From Eubacterium sp. (GTDB taxonomy: Bacteria; Bacillota; Clostridia; Lachnospirales; Lachnospiraceae), in NCBI GenBank assembly GCA_024684035.1, contig JAIKXQ010000038.1:28299-92298 (forward strand): 64,000 bases of DNA, in the 5' to 3' direction. Shown piece by piece: positions 25,663-34,798 of the stretch. The notes under the pieces are model-generated. The model was not told the DNA's origin and did no database searches. It worked only from the letters and a program-made list of their open reading frames with translations. The position numbers and the translations under genes were made by a program. Within the stretch, counting starts at the first letter, position 1; each line of letters starts with the position of its first letter.

Positions 25663-25679
25663 AATGTTATACCGAAACC

Positions 25680-25716
25680 GAAAAAGGATCGCAGGCAACG
25701 CCCGCGATCCTTTTTT
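25680..25716 (-). terminator. Terminator of ftsH-uvrC-hprK unit
   Basis: AAAAAGGATCGC...GCGATCCTTTTTT, a perfect stem with T tracts on both strands, just past the hprK stop. Confidence 0.85.
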
Positions 25717-25742
25717 GACCGTACATTCTTACGGATATGCTT

Positions 25743-26699
25743 TTACTCTTCTTCCTGCTGTTCTTTGCGCTTTCTGGAGAGGTTCTCCTGCACTCTCTTG
25801 TAGAGCTCCTGTGCGGCGTTGTATCCCATCTTTTTCTGACGATGGTTGACCGCAGCCGTCTCTACGATGACCGCCAGGTTACGTCCCGGACGGATCGGAA
25901 GTGAATGACACACTACCTTGTTTCCGAGGAATTCTGTGTGCTCTTCCTCCAGGCCGAGCCTGTCGTACACCTTATCCTTGTCCCACTCTTCAAGCTTGAT
26001 GACCAGATCGATGGAGTGGGTGTTCTCTACACTCTCGACACCGAACAGGGTCTTTACATCAATGATTCCGATTCCCCGAAGCTCGATGAAATGTCTCGTG
26101 ATATCCGGTGATGTACCTACCAGCGTTACGTCGCTGACTCTGCTGATCTGTACCACATCGTCGGTGATCAGACGGTGTCCACGCTTGATCAGCTCCAGCG
26201 CCGCCTCGGATTTACCGATACCACTCTCTCCCATGATCAGGACACCCTCGCCGTATACATCCACAAGTACGCCGTGAATGGAAATGGTCGGTGCCAGCTG
26301 TACACCCATCCAGCGGATGATCTCTGCGGTGAACGCGGAGGTTGTCTTCTCCGTCACAAAGGTCGGAACTTCGTATTTTCTCGCCAGTTCAAGAAGCACG
26401 CCGCTGGGTTCCATGGACGTTGTAAAAATAACGCAGGGAACTCCGGAGGAAATGAACTCCTCGTAGGCCTTCTTCTTGCTCTCCTCATCCATATGCTGCA
26501 GATAAGAAAACTCTACAAAACCGATGATCTGTACTCTCTCATGAGCAAAATGCTCGAAATATCCGGTCAGCTGAAGAGCCGGACGGTTGATTTCCGGAAC
26601 TGTGATCTTGTTCACGCGGAGGTCGATCTCCGGTGTCAGATTCTTCAGATCCATATCCTTCTCAAGTTTCTCCAGTGCAATATACTTCTGTGTCGTCAA
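25743..26699 (-). CDS. hprK: HPr(Ser) kinase/phosphorylase
   Basis: The protein is about 318 residues. Walker A is GESGIGKSEAALELIKRGHRL (around 150-170), and the family signature IELRGIGIIDVKTLFG and IKLEEWDKD follow. It phosphorylates or dephosphorylates Ser46 of HPr according to energy state and so controls CcpA-mediated catabolite repression. I prefer a TTG start at 26699, which follows AAGGAGACAGAGACC and gives an N terminus of the usual length; the track's GTG at 26723 lies before this ribosome site. It is third in ftsH-uvrC-hprK. Confidence 0.92.
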   Translation of the reverse strand: MTTQKYIALEKLEKDMDLKNLTPEIDLRVNKITVPEINRPALQLTGYFEHFAHERVQIIGFVEFSYLQHMDEESKKKAYEEFISSGVPCVIFTTSMEPSGVLLELARKYEVPTFVTEKTTSAFTAEIIRWMGVQLAPTISIHGVLVDVYGEGVLIMGESGIGKSEAALELIKRGHRLITDDVVQISRVSDVTLVGTSPDITRHFIELRGIGIIDVKTLFGVESVENTHSIDLVIKLEEWDKDKVYDRLGLEEEHTEFLGNKVVCHSLPIRPGRNLAVIVETAAVNHRQKKMGYNAAQELYKRVQENLSRKRKEQQEEE

Positions 26700-26784
26700 G
26701 GTCTCTGTCTCCTTACTCACCACCCGCTCGGCGGTGCCGGTGCAATACTCATCGATTATTCTGCCTTGATTATAGCATCACCTG

Positions 26785-28644
26785 TTATTCTGTGTCACTT
26801 TCTTTTCCTTCCGCATGAAAAAAATCATAGACGCTCCGGGCGGCTCTCTCGTTCATGCTCGGAACCTTTGCCAGTGTCTCCACGTCAGCGTTCCGGATGG
26901 ATGCGAGATCCGGAAACGTGCGAATGAGATCCATCTTCCTGCGCTCTCCGATATTCGGAATATCATCCAGCACGGAGCGCACCTGCTCCTTACTTCGAAG
27001 AAGCCTGTGGTAGGTGATGGCGAAACGGTGTGTCTCATCCTGGATTCTGGTGATCAGATGGAAGCCCTCGGAATCCGTGGGAATGGGGATCTCCACATTG
27101 TTATAGTAAAGCCCCCTGGTTCTGTGCCTGTCATCCTTAACCATGCCGGCCACCGGCACATGTATTCCCAGTTTGTCCAGAACCTCCAGGGCTATATTCA
27201 CCTGTCCCCGGCCTCCGTCCATGAGGAGGAGATCCGGCAGTTTCTCGAAACCTGCATCTGCCTTGAGTCCCCTCTTAAACCGCCTGGTGAGTACTTCTTC
27301 CATGCTGGCGTAATCGTTGGGTCCCTCCACAGTCTTGATCCGGAACTTCCGGTAGTCTGCCTTCTTTGGACGACCGCCCTCATAGACAACCATGGAGCCC
27401 ACGGACTGATATCCGCTGATATTCGAGATATCGTAAGACTCGATCCTGCCCGGTGCCTCCATGCCCAGCCATTCTCCGATCTCTCCGATGGCACCAACGG
27501 TTTTCGCCACGTCCTTCTTGATTCTCTCCCTGTCCTGAGTCAGAATAATCGACGCGTTTCTTCTCGCCAGTTCCACCAGTTTTTCTTTCGATCCTCTCTG
27601 GGGCACCCGGATGTGTACTTTGGAATTCTTGTCATTCTTTTTTTCCGTGAGCCAGGCCTCCAGCACGTCCGTGTCACGGATGGGATCCGAGAGCATCAGC
27701 TCGTGTGGAATGAAGGGAGTTCCGGAATAGAACTGCTGGATAAAACTCTGCATCACGGAGCTTCTGTCCTCATCATCACCGACTTTGAGATAGAAGTGGT
27801 CACGACCGATGAGCCTTCCGTCGCGGACAAAGAAGACCTGTACGATGGCATCTCCACCGTCCTCCGCCAGGGCGAGGATATCCTGATCGTTTCCGCTGCC
27901 GTTGGCCATCTTCTGTCTCTCGCTGACCTTCTTCACACTCCGGATCAGATCCCGGAAGGCCGCCGCCTCCTCGAATTTCAGTTCTTCGGAGGCTTCCAGC
28001 ATTTTTTCCTCCAGATCCCGGAGCACCTTCTCTGTCTTTCCATTCAGAAAACGGATGGCCTCGTCGATCTGCGAGCGGTACTCCTCCTGAGAGATCCAGC
28101 CCTGACAGGGAGCCTTGCACTGATGGATATGATAGTACAGACAGGGCCGGTCTTTGCCGATATCCTCCGGAAGCCTCCGGGTACATGACCGGAGATGATA
28201 CAGCTTCCGGACAAGTTCAATGGTTTCCTTCGCTGCTGTGGCGTCCGGATAAGGTCCGAAGTACTGTGCCTTGTCCTTCTTCATTCTGTGCTGATAATTC
28301 ACCCTCGGAAACGCCTCCAGGGTGGTCACCTGAATGAAGGGATAGGACTTGTCGTCCATCAGCATGGTGTTGTATTTGGGCCGGTACTCCTTGATGAGAT
28401 TGCACTCGAGAACCAGCGCCTCTACCTCGGAATCCGTGACGATATATTCGAACCGGGTCACCTGCGGAACCATGGAGTAGATCTTCAGCCTCTTGTTTTT
28501 GCTGTTGGAAAAATACTGCCGCACCCGGTTCCTGAGCCGGACAGCCTTGCCCACATACATAACCTCGTCCTTGAGGCCGTGCATAATGTAAACCCCGGGC
28601 TTCTGGGGTAGTTTCTTCAGTTCTTCTTCAATATCAAATGCCAT
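26785..28644 (-). CDS. uvrC: Excinuclease ABC subunit C
   Basis: The protein is about 619 residues from the ATG at 28644 (AGAGGAAACGTGCAG upstream). The N-terminal GIY-YIG nuclease domain opens LPQKPGVYIMHGLKDEVMYVGKAV. A UVR motif lies around 200-235 (LEEKMLEASEELKFEEAAAFRD). The C-terminal RNase H-like nuclease contains ESYDISNISGYQSVGSMVVYEGG and LLMDGGRGQVNIA, ending in a helix-hairpin-helix region. It makes both incisions in nucleotide excision repair with UvrB. It starts 33 bases past the ftsH stop. Confidence 0.96.
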   Translation of the reverse strand: MAFDIEEELKKLPQKPGVYIMHGLKDEVMYVGKAVRLRNRVRQYFSNSKNKRLKIYSMVPQVTRFEYIVTDSEVEALVLECNLIKEYRPKYNTMLMDDKSYPFIQVTTLEAFPRVNYQHRMKKDKAQYFGPYPDATAAKETIELVRKLYHLRSCTRRLPEDIGKDRPCLYYHIHQCKAPCQGWISQEEYRSQIDEAIRFLNGKTEKVLRDLEEKMLEASEELKFEEAAAFRDLIRSVKKVSERQKMANGSGNDQDILALAEDGGDAIVQVFFVRDGRLIGRDHFYLKVGDDEDRSSVMQSFIQQFYSGTPFIPHELMLSDPIRDTDVLEAWLTEKKNDKNSKVHIRVPQRGSKEKLVELARRNASIILTQDRERIKKDVAKTVGAIGEIGEWLGMEAPGRIESYDISNISGYQSVGSMVVYEGGRPKKADYRKFRIKTVEGPNDYASMEEVLTRRFKRGLKADAGFEKLPDLLLMDGGRGQVNIALEVLDKLGIHVPVAGMVKDDRHRTRGLYYNNVEIPIPTDSEGFHLITRIQDETHRFAITYHRLLRSKEQVRSVLDDIPNIGERRKMDLIRTFPDLASIRNADVETLAKVPSMNERAARSVYDFFHAEGKESDTE

Positions 28645-28677
28645 CTGCACGTTTCCTCTCGTCAGTCACTTGCCGAC

Positions 28678-30531
28678 TCAGCGCTCATCGATCACCGCCT
28701 GCATGATCTCCATAAATTCTTTACCTGTGATTGTCTCCTGTAGAATCAGGTGTGCAGCAATCTTTTCCAGTACATCCCGATTGTCAGCAATCATAATCTT
28801 CGCCTTGTCATAGGCATCCGACAGCATTTTCATGATCTCACGGTCGATCTCTGCCGCAGTCTCCTCTCCGCAGTCCAGATAAGACTTTCCACCCAGGTAC
28901 TTGTCCTCCTGATGAGCCATGCTCATGAGACCGAATTTGTCCGACATGCCGTATTCCGTGATCATGGACCGGCAGATCTGCGTCGCCTTCTCGATGTCGT
29001 TGGACGCACCTGTGGTCACGTCGCCGAACACCAGCTCCTCCGCCGCACGTCCTCCAAGCAGTCCGATCACCATCTCCTCCAGTTCTTTTCTGGAATTGAG
29101 ATACTTCTCTTCCTCCGGAACCTGCATCACATAGCCGAGAGCTCCCATGGTTCTCGGAATGATCGTAATCTTCTTCACCGGCTCCGTGTGCTTCATCATT
29201 GCGTTTACCAGAGCATGTCCTACTTCATGGTAGGCAACAATTTTTCGCTCTTCCTGAGAAAGGATTCTCTCTTTCTTCTCCTGTCCCACCAGAACCACCT
29301 CAACAGCTTCCTGCAGATCCTTCTGGGATACAGCCTTTCGTCCGTTTTTTACCGCCAGAATCGCCGCCTCGTTCACCATATTGGCCAGCTCGGAACCGGA
29401 GGCTCCGGAGGTCGCAAGAGCGATCTCATTGAGATCCACGGTGTCATCCAGAAGCACATCTCCCGCGTGAACCTTCAGGATATTCGTACGACCTTTGAGG
29501 TCCGGCCGCTCCACGATGATACGGCGGTCAAACCGTCCGGGGCGGAGCAGTGCCGGATCCAGAACTTCCGGACGGTTGGTGGCTCCGATCACCAGAAGTC
29601 CCTTCGCACTGTCAAAACCGTCCATCTCCGCCAGCAGCTGATTCAAAGTCTGTTCCCGCTCGTCATTTCCCCCGTAGCGGGAGTCTCTGGTCTTTCCGAT
29701 GGCGTCGATCTCATCGATAAAAATAATGCAGGGTGCCTGTTTTTTCGCCTCTTCAAAAAGATCCCGGACTCTGGATGCGCCGACGCCCACAAACATCTCC
29801 ACAAATTCCGAACCGGAAAGGGAGAAAAAGGGCACATGCGCCTCGCCGGCCACTGCCTTTGCAAGTAGGGTCTTTCCCGTTCCGGGTGGTCCCACGAGAA
29901 GGGCTCCCTTCGGCAGTTTCGCTCCGATGGTGGTATATTTCTCCGGGGTGTGCAGAAAGTCCACTACTTCCTTCAGGGAATCTTTTGCCTCCTCTTCACC
30001 GGCCACATCGGCAAAGGTGATCCCCGTTTCTTTCTGCACATAGGTCTTTGCTCGGTTCTTGCCGACGCCCAGAGGGCCTCCGCCTTTGCCCATCATTTTC
30101 ATTATCATGATCATTCCGATAAACAGAACAATCAGAGGAAGAACGATACTGATGACCACAGACAGAATCTCTGATCCGATGCCCGCAGGGCTCTTGGAAT
30201 ACTCGATGCCCTTGCCTTTGAGCAACTCATTCAGTCCGTTTTCATCTCCAACCATCGTGACGGTGTAGGTTTTGTTTCTGTCTTTTTTCGTCGTGACAAG
30301 CAGTTTTCCTTCTTGAACCTTGACGGACTTCACTTCTTTTTTCTCCACCATGGAGACGAACTTGTTATATGTCCACTCGGGATTCTCAAAATGTTTTTTC
30401 ACCTTCCCGATGCCTGCCACAAGGATGCAGACGACAAGCAGGCACATGAGAACCACAAACAGCGGCTGTCTGTTATCTCCCGGTTTTCCACCGTTTCCGT
30501 TATCTATCTGATTCTGATTTTTCCGCTCCAT
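28678..30531 (-). CDS. ftsH: ATP-dependent zinc metalloprotease FtsH
   Basis: This 617-residue protein has membrane helices at about 22-42 and 128-150 flanking an extracytoplasmic domain. The AAA+ domain has Walker A GPPGTGKT, Walker [12 protein letters not shown] and the second-region-of-homology RPGRFDRRI. The zinc protease domain has HEVGH plus a downstream Asp ligand region. It degrades membrane and regulatory proteins as a hexamer. It heads ftsH-uvrC-hprK, an unusual mix of proteolysis, repair and carbon control that is probably just a shared transcript. Confidence 0.97.
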   Translation of the reverse strand: MERKNQNQIDNGNGGKPGDNRQPLFVVLMCLLVVCILVAGIGKVKKHFENPEWTYNKFVSMVEKKEVKSVKVQEGKLLVTTKKDRNKTYTVTMVGDENGLNELLKGKGIEYSKSPAGIGSEILSVVISIVLPLIVLFIGMIMIMKMMGKGGGPLGVGKNRAKTYVQKETGITFADVAGEEEAKDSLKEVVDFLHTPEKYTTIGAKLPKGALLVGPPGTGKTLLAKAVAGEAHVPFFSLSGSEFVEMFVGVGASRVRDLFEEAKKQAPCIIFIDEIDAIGKTRDSRYGGNDEREQTLNQLLAEMDGFDSAKGLLVIGATNRPEVLDPALLRPGRFDRRIIVERPDLKGRTNILKVHAGDVLLDDTVDLNEIALATSGASGSELANMVNEAAILAVKNGRKAVSQKDLQEAVEVVLVGQEKKERILSQEERKIVAYHEVGHALVNAMMKHTEPVKKITIIPRTMGALGYVMQVPEEEKYLNSRKELEEMVIGLLGGRAAEELVFGDVTTGASNDIEKATQICRSMITEYGMSDKFGLMSMAHQEDKYLGGKSYLDCGEETAAEIDREIMKMLSDAYDKAKIMIADNRDVLEKIAAHLILQETITGKEFMEIMQAVIDER

Positions 30532-30671
30532 AACAACTCCTCAACTTTTGAGTATATATCAGCAACAACAGCTGCGCGGCATTACGCAGCAGGGGGAACA
30601 GCATCTCTTAATGTCTATACTTTACCGCCTTTGTCCGCTCCGCGCAAATTCTCCGACATTAAATTTTAAAA

Positions 30672-30793
30672 AAGAATGTCGCTAGCGACATTCTCGCGCC
30701 GAGCGCGGATGCAACGCATCTACATATCGCGCGAGTGCGCATCCTGCGGAGCGTTTTGTCTCATAGGGAATGCGAAGCAATTTCCTATGAGAG
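30672..30793. repeat. Family I composite hairpin repeat, copy 2
   Basis: The order of palindromes is the same as in copy 1: GAATGTCGCTAGCGACATTC (perfect 20-base palindrome), the CGCGCC...GGCGCG-type segment, then TCTCATAGG...CCTATGAGA. About 80 of the first 90 bases match copy 1. Unlike other copies it lies between divergent genes (ftsH and a small membrane protein). Confidence 0.85.
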
Positions 30794-30985
30794 TATAAAG
30801 AGCCGACGGCCTTCCTTGACTCCCCCGACTGTCACCTGTAATCTCTTTCCCTTCCGGAAAACCTGTGATACACTTTCTATGTAATTTACAACGAAGTTAT
30901 CCACATCCGGCGACATTTTTTTGTGGAAAGCCGTAGTCCGAGCTTTCGCCATGCTTATACACTAATAAAAGGAAGGTACCCCACT
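30794..30985. other. Upstream region of small membrane-protein gene
   Basis: AT-rich stretch around 30860-30900 (GATACACTTTCTATGTAATTTAC) that probably holds a promoter for the plus-strand gene. No gene was recognised. Confidence 0.4.
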
Positions 30986-31267
30986 ATGAGTGAAAACAAA
31001 AACAAATGGACTGCCAAAAGAATCGCTGCTCTTGCAGGCATCGTCCTTCTTCTTGGTATGTATGCATCTACGCTGATCTTTGCGCTGATGGGCGGTCCCA
31101 ACGCCCAGGCTCTTCTCATGGGCTCTATTTACTGCACCATTGCCGTTCCGATCCTTCTATACGGAATGTCCCTTGTAGCAAAAAGCCTCAAGGGAAAGGG
31201 TGTCCGCGAGGAGGATGAGGATCCCAAAACAGACGCCTCTTCCGACCGCGAATCCGGTTCCCGCTGA
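30986..31267 (+). CDS. Small two-helix membrane protein, unknown function
   Basis: The protein has 93 residues from the ATG at 30986, which follows AAGGAAGGT. Two hydrophobic helices lie at about 12-33 and 41-62, and the C-terminal tail is hydrophilic and acidic. Similar short proteins of unknown function are widespread in Clostridia. It is followed by a terminator, so it is a single-gene unit. Confidence 0.75.
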   Translation: MSENKNKWTAKRIAALAGIVLLLGMYASTLIFALMGGPNAQALLMGSIYCTIAVPILLYGMSLVAKSLKGKGVREEDEDPKTDASSDRESGSR

Positions 31268-31296
31268 TCGCAGCAATTCGCTTTCATATATTACCC

Positions 31297-31355
31297 ACAG
31301 GCTGCCGCGCGACGCCTCTTCTCAGAGATCCGTTCCCGCAGCAGCCTGTTTTTTC
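31297..31355 (+). terminator. Terminator of small membrane-protein gene
   Basis: ACAGGCTGCCGCG ... CGCAGCAGCCTGTTTTTTC with a long loop, between convergent genes. Confidence 0.7.
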
Positions 31356-31369
31356 TCTATCATTTTCAC

Positions 31370-32308
31370 TTACCGAATCTTCTCGATCACAATGTCGCCG
31401 GCGATCTTTTCCATATCTTCCATCCGGAAAAAACCTGTCCGGTCTGTCATCGCAGCAGCCGATGAAATGGCGCTTGCAAGCTTCAGACACTCCGGCATGG
31501 ACAGTCCTCTGGCAATTCCCACCGTAAAACCTCCGATCATGGAATCTCCGCAGCCAACCGTGTTCACTGCTTCCACTTGCGGAACCTGCGCCCGAAAGAC
31601 ACCTTCCTGACAGCTCATCAGGGAACCGGATGCTCCAAGAGAAATTACCACCACCGGTATCCCCATTTCATGAAGTTCATCCGCCGCACCGTAGATCTCT
31701 TCCCGGTTTCCGGGATTGAGCTTTTTCCCCACCAGCTGACCGATTTCGTCTATGTTCGGTTTGATCATAAACGGTCTGTAATGGATCCCCTCCCGGAGTG
31801 CCTCACCACTGGTATCAAGAATCACTTTTTTTCCGGTTTTTTCGCCAATCTCAAGCATTCTCCGGTACAGCTCCGGACTGCACCCCTTCGGCAGACTTCC
31901 GGAAACAGCCGCGATATCAGCCTCTCCGATCCGCTCCTCGAACTTTGCAATCAACGCATCCACCTTTGATTCAGAAACCGCGAAGCCGGGTTCCAGTACT
32001 TCTGTCTGAACTTTACGATCGTCATCCCAGATATTGACACAGGATCTGGTCTCGCCGTCACACCATACAAAGTCATCTTTCACTCCCTCAGCCTTGATCG
32101 TCTCCTGAATAAACTCACCGGAGTGGCCGCCGAGAAAACCGGTGGCCAACACCTCTTCCCCCGCTATGTGAGCGACACGTGCCACATTCAGTCCTTTTCC
32201 GCCTGCAGACATCTCTACGCTCTGCACGCGATTGACCTCCCCGACCTGAAGTCCCCTGACGATGTATCGCTTGTCTATTGCCGCATTGGCAGTCACTGTC
32301 AGAATCAT
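31370..32308 (-). CDS. PfkB-family sugar-phosphate kinase (1-phosphofructokinase or tagatose-6-phosphate kinase)
   Basis: The protein has 312 residues from the ATG at 32308. PfkB signature 1 is SAGGKGLNVARVAHIAGEEV (about 33-52), AAVSGSLPKG is in the middle, and signature 2 is VNTVGCGDSMIGGF with the catalytic Asp in GCGDS. The N terminus ILTVTANAAIDKRY fits the FruK/LacC subfamily, which makes fructose-1,6- or tagatose-1,6-bisphosphate. No PTS or regulator gene is adjacent, so the substrate stays open. Confidence 0.88.
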   Translation of the reverse strand: MILTVTANAAIDKRYIVRGLQVGEVNRVQSVEMSAGGKGLNVARVAHIAGEEVLATGFLGGHSGEFIQETIKAEGVKDDFVWCDGETRSCVNIWDDDRKVQTEVLEPGFAVSESKVDALIAKFEERIGEADIAAVSGSLPKGCSPELYRRMLEIGEKTGKKVILDTSGEALREGIHYRPFMIKPNIDEIGQLVGKKLNPGNREEIYGAADELHEMGIPVVVISLGASGSLMSCQEGVFRAQVPQVEAVNTVGCGDSMIGGFTVGIARGLSMPECLKLASAISSAAAMTDRTGFFRMEDMEKIAGDIVIEKIR

Positions 32309-32324
32309 ATCGTTCTCCTCTCCC

Positions 32325-32362
32325 AAAAACGCCCCGCTCCCCTTTGGGAGCAGGGCGTTTAT
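32325..32362 (-). terminator. Intrinsic terminator between surface-protein and PfkB genes
   Basis: AAACGCCCTGCTCCC-AAAG-GGGAGCGGGGCGTTTTT on the minus strand. The unit lies between the pfkB start and the stop of the surface-protein gene upstream in coordinates, so on the minus strand it lies after the pfkB promoter region only if transcription comes from upstream; a role as a pfkB leader element cannot be excluded. Confidence 0.6.
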
Positions 32363-32379
32363 TTATCCGAGAATCAGCC

Positions 32380-34509
32380 TCATTTTGTTTCTGATTCTTT
32401 ATCCTCTGCAATTTCTTCTTTTTCTTTCACTTCAGCATCCGCTTCTTCCGTAGTGTTCGAAGCTGCGTCTGCCTTCGTGCTCTGCGCTGTTTCAGAAGTT
32501 TCCTCCGGTTCCGTTTTCTCTTCCACGTCCTCCGGAATATCCTCGACCGCTTCCTTGTCGGTACTGCTTTCTTCTGCGCTTTCCTTCAGCTCTTCAGCGG
32601 CTTCCATCGCTGCCTTCTTCTCCTGATTCTTCTTCAGAAGAACAAAGGAACAGAGAAGACAGGACAGTACTCCGAGCATAACCACCCATTCCGAGGTCTT
32701 GCTCTCGTCACCGGTCTTTACCTGTGTCGCCTTTGAATTGGCGCTGGTCGGAGCGGCTGTGGGCGCGACTCCTTCTCCGGTGCTTCCGTCCGGATTCTTT
32801 CCGCGGGACGTACCCTCGTCAACCATGTTGACTTTGTCAGCCTGCTCTCCACCCACGATCAGCTTTCCGCTGCCATCTACGGAAAATTTAATATCCTCCG
32901 CGATCTTCAGTCCTTCCGGTGCGCTGTTCTCGTGAAGAATGTACTCACCTGACGCAAGATCGATTCTGCGAAGTTTTCCCATTGTGGTCTGCCAGTTGCG
33001 AAGCTCTTTTCCGCTGGGAAGAAGAATGGACAAATCCGCTCCCCCAACAGTCTCGCCGTTGCTGTTGACCTTATAGATGTCAATGGGAACCGTCTGCGCC
33101 TTCTGGAAGATCTCAACTTTATAGTACTGCCGCTCGACATTGTCTTTGTCCCTTGCTGTCACGCGCTTCACATCGTTTCCGCCGACCTTTACGGTACCGT
33201 CGGAGTCCACGGTGAAGGTGACCGCGTCACCGCTGTTGTATCCGTCGGGAACTGTCTTCGCCGCAACCGTGTAGCTTCCCGCAGGAAGATTTATGATTGC
33301 GTGAGCATTATTCTCTATGGTTGTCCAGTTCTCACTCTTGGTGCCCGACATTTCCAGCTTTGTTCCCGGAAGTACTTCCTCCGTGAAGTCGCTGTAGTTG
33401 AAGATGAGCACATTGCCCTTACCCTCACTGTTGGAGGCTCCGGTGAGCTCATCCTTGATGCTTTCCTTTGTGATCTCGTTCTTTTTGCTGCCGGTGCCCT
33501 TGAGAGTCTGCCTTGGCAGCCCATAGTTCAAAAGAACCTTTACCCTTGTGGGCTCTGTCTCGCCCGACACGGCCATGGCAGATGTACCAAGACTCTCCAC
33601 AAGGGAATTTCCCACCACACTGTCCATTGTGAACAGGGTTGTGATCCCGGAGGCGATGATGCGGCTCGCTTCATCCTCTGCACAGTCTCCCACGAGAGTG
33701 TCGTCCTGCTCTGCAGCGCGGATCACCTTGCCCGTGCCGCCTTCATCCGGTCCGATCACAATGAGAAAGCCGACATCCTCACGGAACTCGTTCGTTCCGG
33801 TCTCGCCTGCTGCTCCCTGTCCGTTGTCACCGGCCACTTCGTAATATCCTGTAAACTCGCCTTCGGAAGATTTCTCTTCGATCTTCTCAGAAGTGGTGTC
33901 CAGCTTCACCAGATATCTTCCGTAATCCAGCTGATGGAGCTGATCTGCCTTCATGGTGTAGACAGCAGTCTTCGTCTCCTCGTCCCAGGTCATGGTGTTG
34001 AAACGGTCAGAGTCCTTTACAAAGAGTTCTGCCACCGTATATTTCTGATCGTAGGCCGCCCTCTGTTCCGGCGTCACCGCCTGTGAAGCTTCTTCCTCCA
34101 CGTATTTCTCGATGACAAAACGGAAATCCCTGGCCATAGCCTCCGCCTCATTCTCAAGTCCGGACACGGAAAGACTGATCTCCAGTCCCTCTGTCACGCC
34201 GTCCTGCTCCGGAGGATTGGCTGTGCTCATACCGGTATTCTTGCCGGGAACGTCTTCCTCTGTATCCTGCGTCTCGTCATCTTTTTCACTGTCGTTGCCG
34301 CTTTCAGGCGATTGATTCCCGCCTTCCAGGACGATCTCCGAGCTGTTTATATCCTGACCTTCGGTCTGAGAATCATCTGACTGACCTGCTGAGGAGGATG
34401 AAGAAGATGTCTGGCTGACAGATTCTTCTGCCATTACCGATCCACAGCACAGACCGAGGATCAGCGTCACAGTGATCAATATCGTGAATAATTGACGTAT
34501 TTTTTTCAT
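32380..34509 (-). CDS. Large cell-surface protein with SpaA/Cna-B-like repeats and acidic C-terminal tail
   Basis: The protein has 709 residues from the ATG at 34509. A signal peptide (MKKIRQLFTILITVT..., cut near VMAEE) leads into a Ser/Glu-rich linker, an unassigned globular region and two beta-rich repeats (around 380-480 and 485-590) resembling collagen-binding-type B domains. Near 615, VKTGDES then a hydrophobic helix and KKNQEKK resemble a degenerate sortase signal. Unusually, about 90 Glu/Ala/Ser-rich residues follow, where sortase substrates normally end. It may be a single-pass membrane protein with a cytoplasmic acidic tail. The role, perhaps adhesion, is unproven. Confidence 0.72.
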   Translation of the reverse strand: MKKIRQLFTILITVTLILGLCCGSVMAEESVSQTSSSSSSAGQSDDSQTEGQDINSSEIVLEGGNQSPESGNDSEKDDETQDTEEDVPGKNTGMSTANPPEQDGVTEGLEISLSVSGLENEAEAMARDFRFVIEKYVEEEASQAVTPEQRAAYDQKYTVAELFVKDSDRFNTMTWDEETKTAVYTMKADQLHQLDYGRYLVKLDTTSEKIEEKSSEGEFTGYYEVAGDNGQGAAGETGTNEFREDVGFLIVIGPDEGGTGKVIRAAEQDDTLVGDCAEDEASRIIASGITTLFTMDSVVGNSLVESLGTSAMAVSGETEPTRVKVLLNYGLPRQTLKGTGSKKNEITKESIKDELTGASNSEGKGNVLIFNYSDFTEEVLPGTKLEMSGTKSENWTTIENNAHAIINLPAGSYTVAAKTVPDGYNSGDAVTFTVDSDGTVKVGGNDVKRVTARDKDNVERQYYKVEIFQKAQTVPIDIYKVNSNGETVGGADLSILLPSGKELRNWQTTMGKLRRIDLASGEYILHENSAPEGLKIAEDIKFSVDGSGKLIVGGEQADKVNMVDEGTSRGKNPDGSTGEGVAPTAAPTSANSKATQVKTGDESKTSEWVVMLGVLSCLLCSFVLLKKNQEKKAAMEAAEELKESAEESSTDKEAVEDIPEDVEEKTEPEETSETAQSTKADAASNTTEEADAEVKEKEEIAEDKESETK

Positions 34510-34661
34510 ATTATATTGTATTTCCCCCATAAATACTCTTGTGCAAAACAAGGCATTATTTCACGAAATATTTTAACACAACCGACAACTCCGCACAAGT
34601 TTCGGCGCGTTGTTTCACAATTCTGACACAGAATATATTCCGCAAGAGGAAAATCCCCCTC

Positions 34662-34708
34662 GGAGCGTTTTGTCTCATGGGAAATTCGGAGGAATTTCCT
34701 ATGAGATA
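34662..34708. repeat. Family I hairpin repeat, copy 4
   Basis: CGGAGCGTTTTGTCTCATGGGAAATTC-GGAG-GAATTTCCTATGAGATAA. The stem is longer here (15 bp) and the loop reads GGAG rather than CGAAG. It abuts the MCP-gene terminator. Confidence 0.8.
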
Positions 34709-34751
34709 AAAAAGCACGGACACCGGTCTTCTGTACCAATGCCCGTACTCT
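34708..34751 (-). terminator. Terminator of FIST-MCP unit
   Basis: AGTACGGGCATTGGT...ACCGGTGTCCGTGCTTTTTT on the minus strand, about 50 bases past the stop of the MCP gene. Confidence 0.7.
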
Positions 34752-34798
34752 GTTGCTTTTGTCATCTCTCCGAATCGGAGCTCTCTTTACGATTCCAC

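Noticed and set aside
25199-25698. Short ORFs inside family II copies C and D
   Set aside because: The frames follow the palindromic repeats, have no ribosome sites and are not conserved between copies.
26815-28188. 457-residue plus-strand ORF
   Set aside because: Shadow of uvrC; no domain, no start signal.
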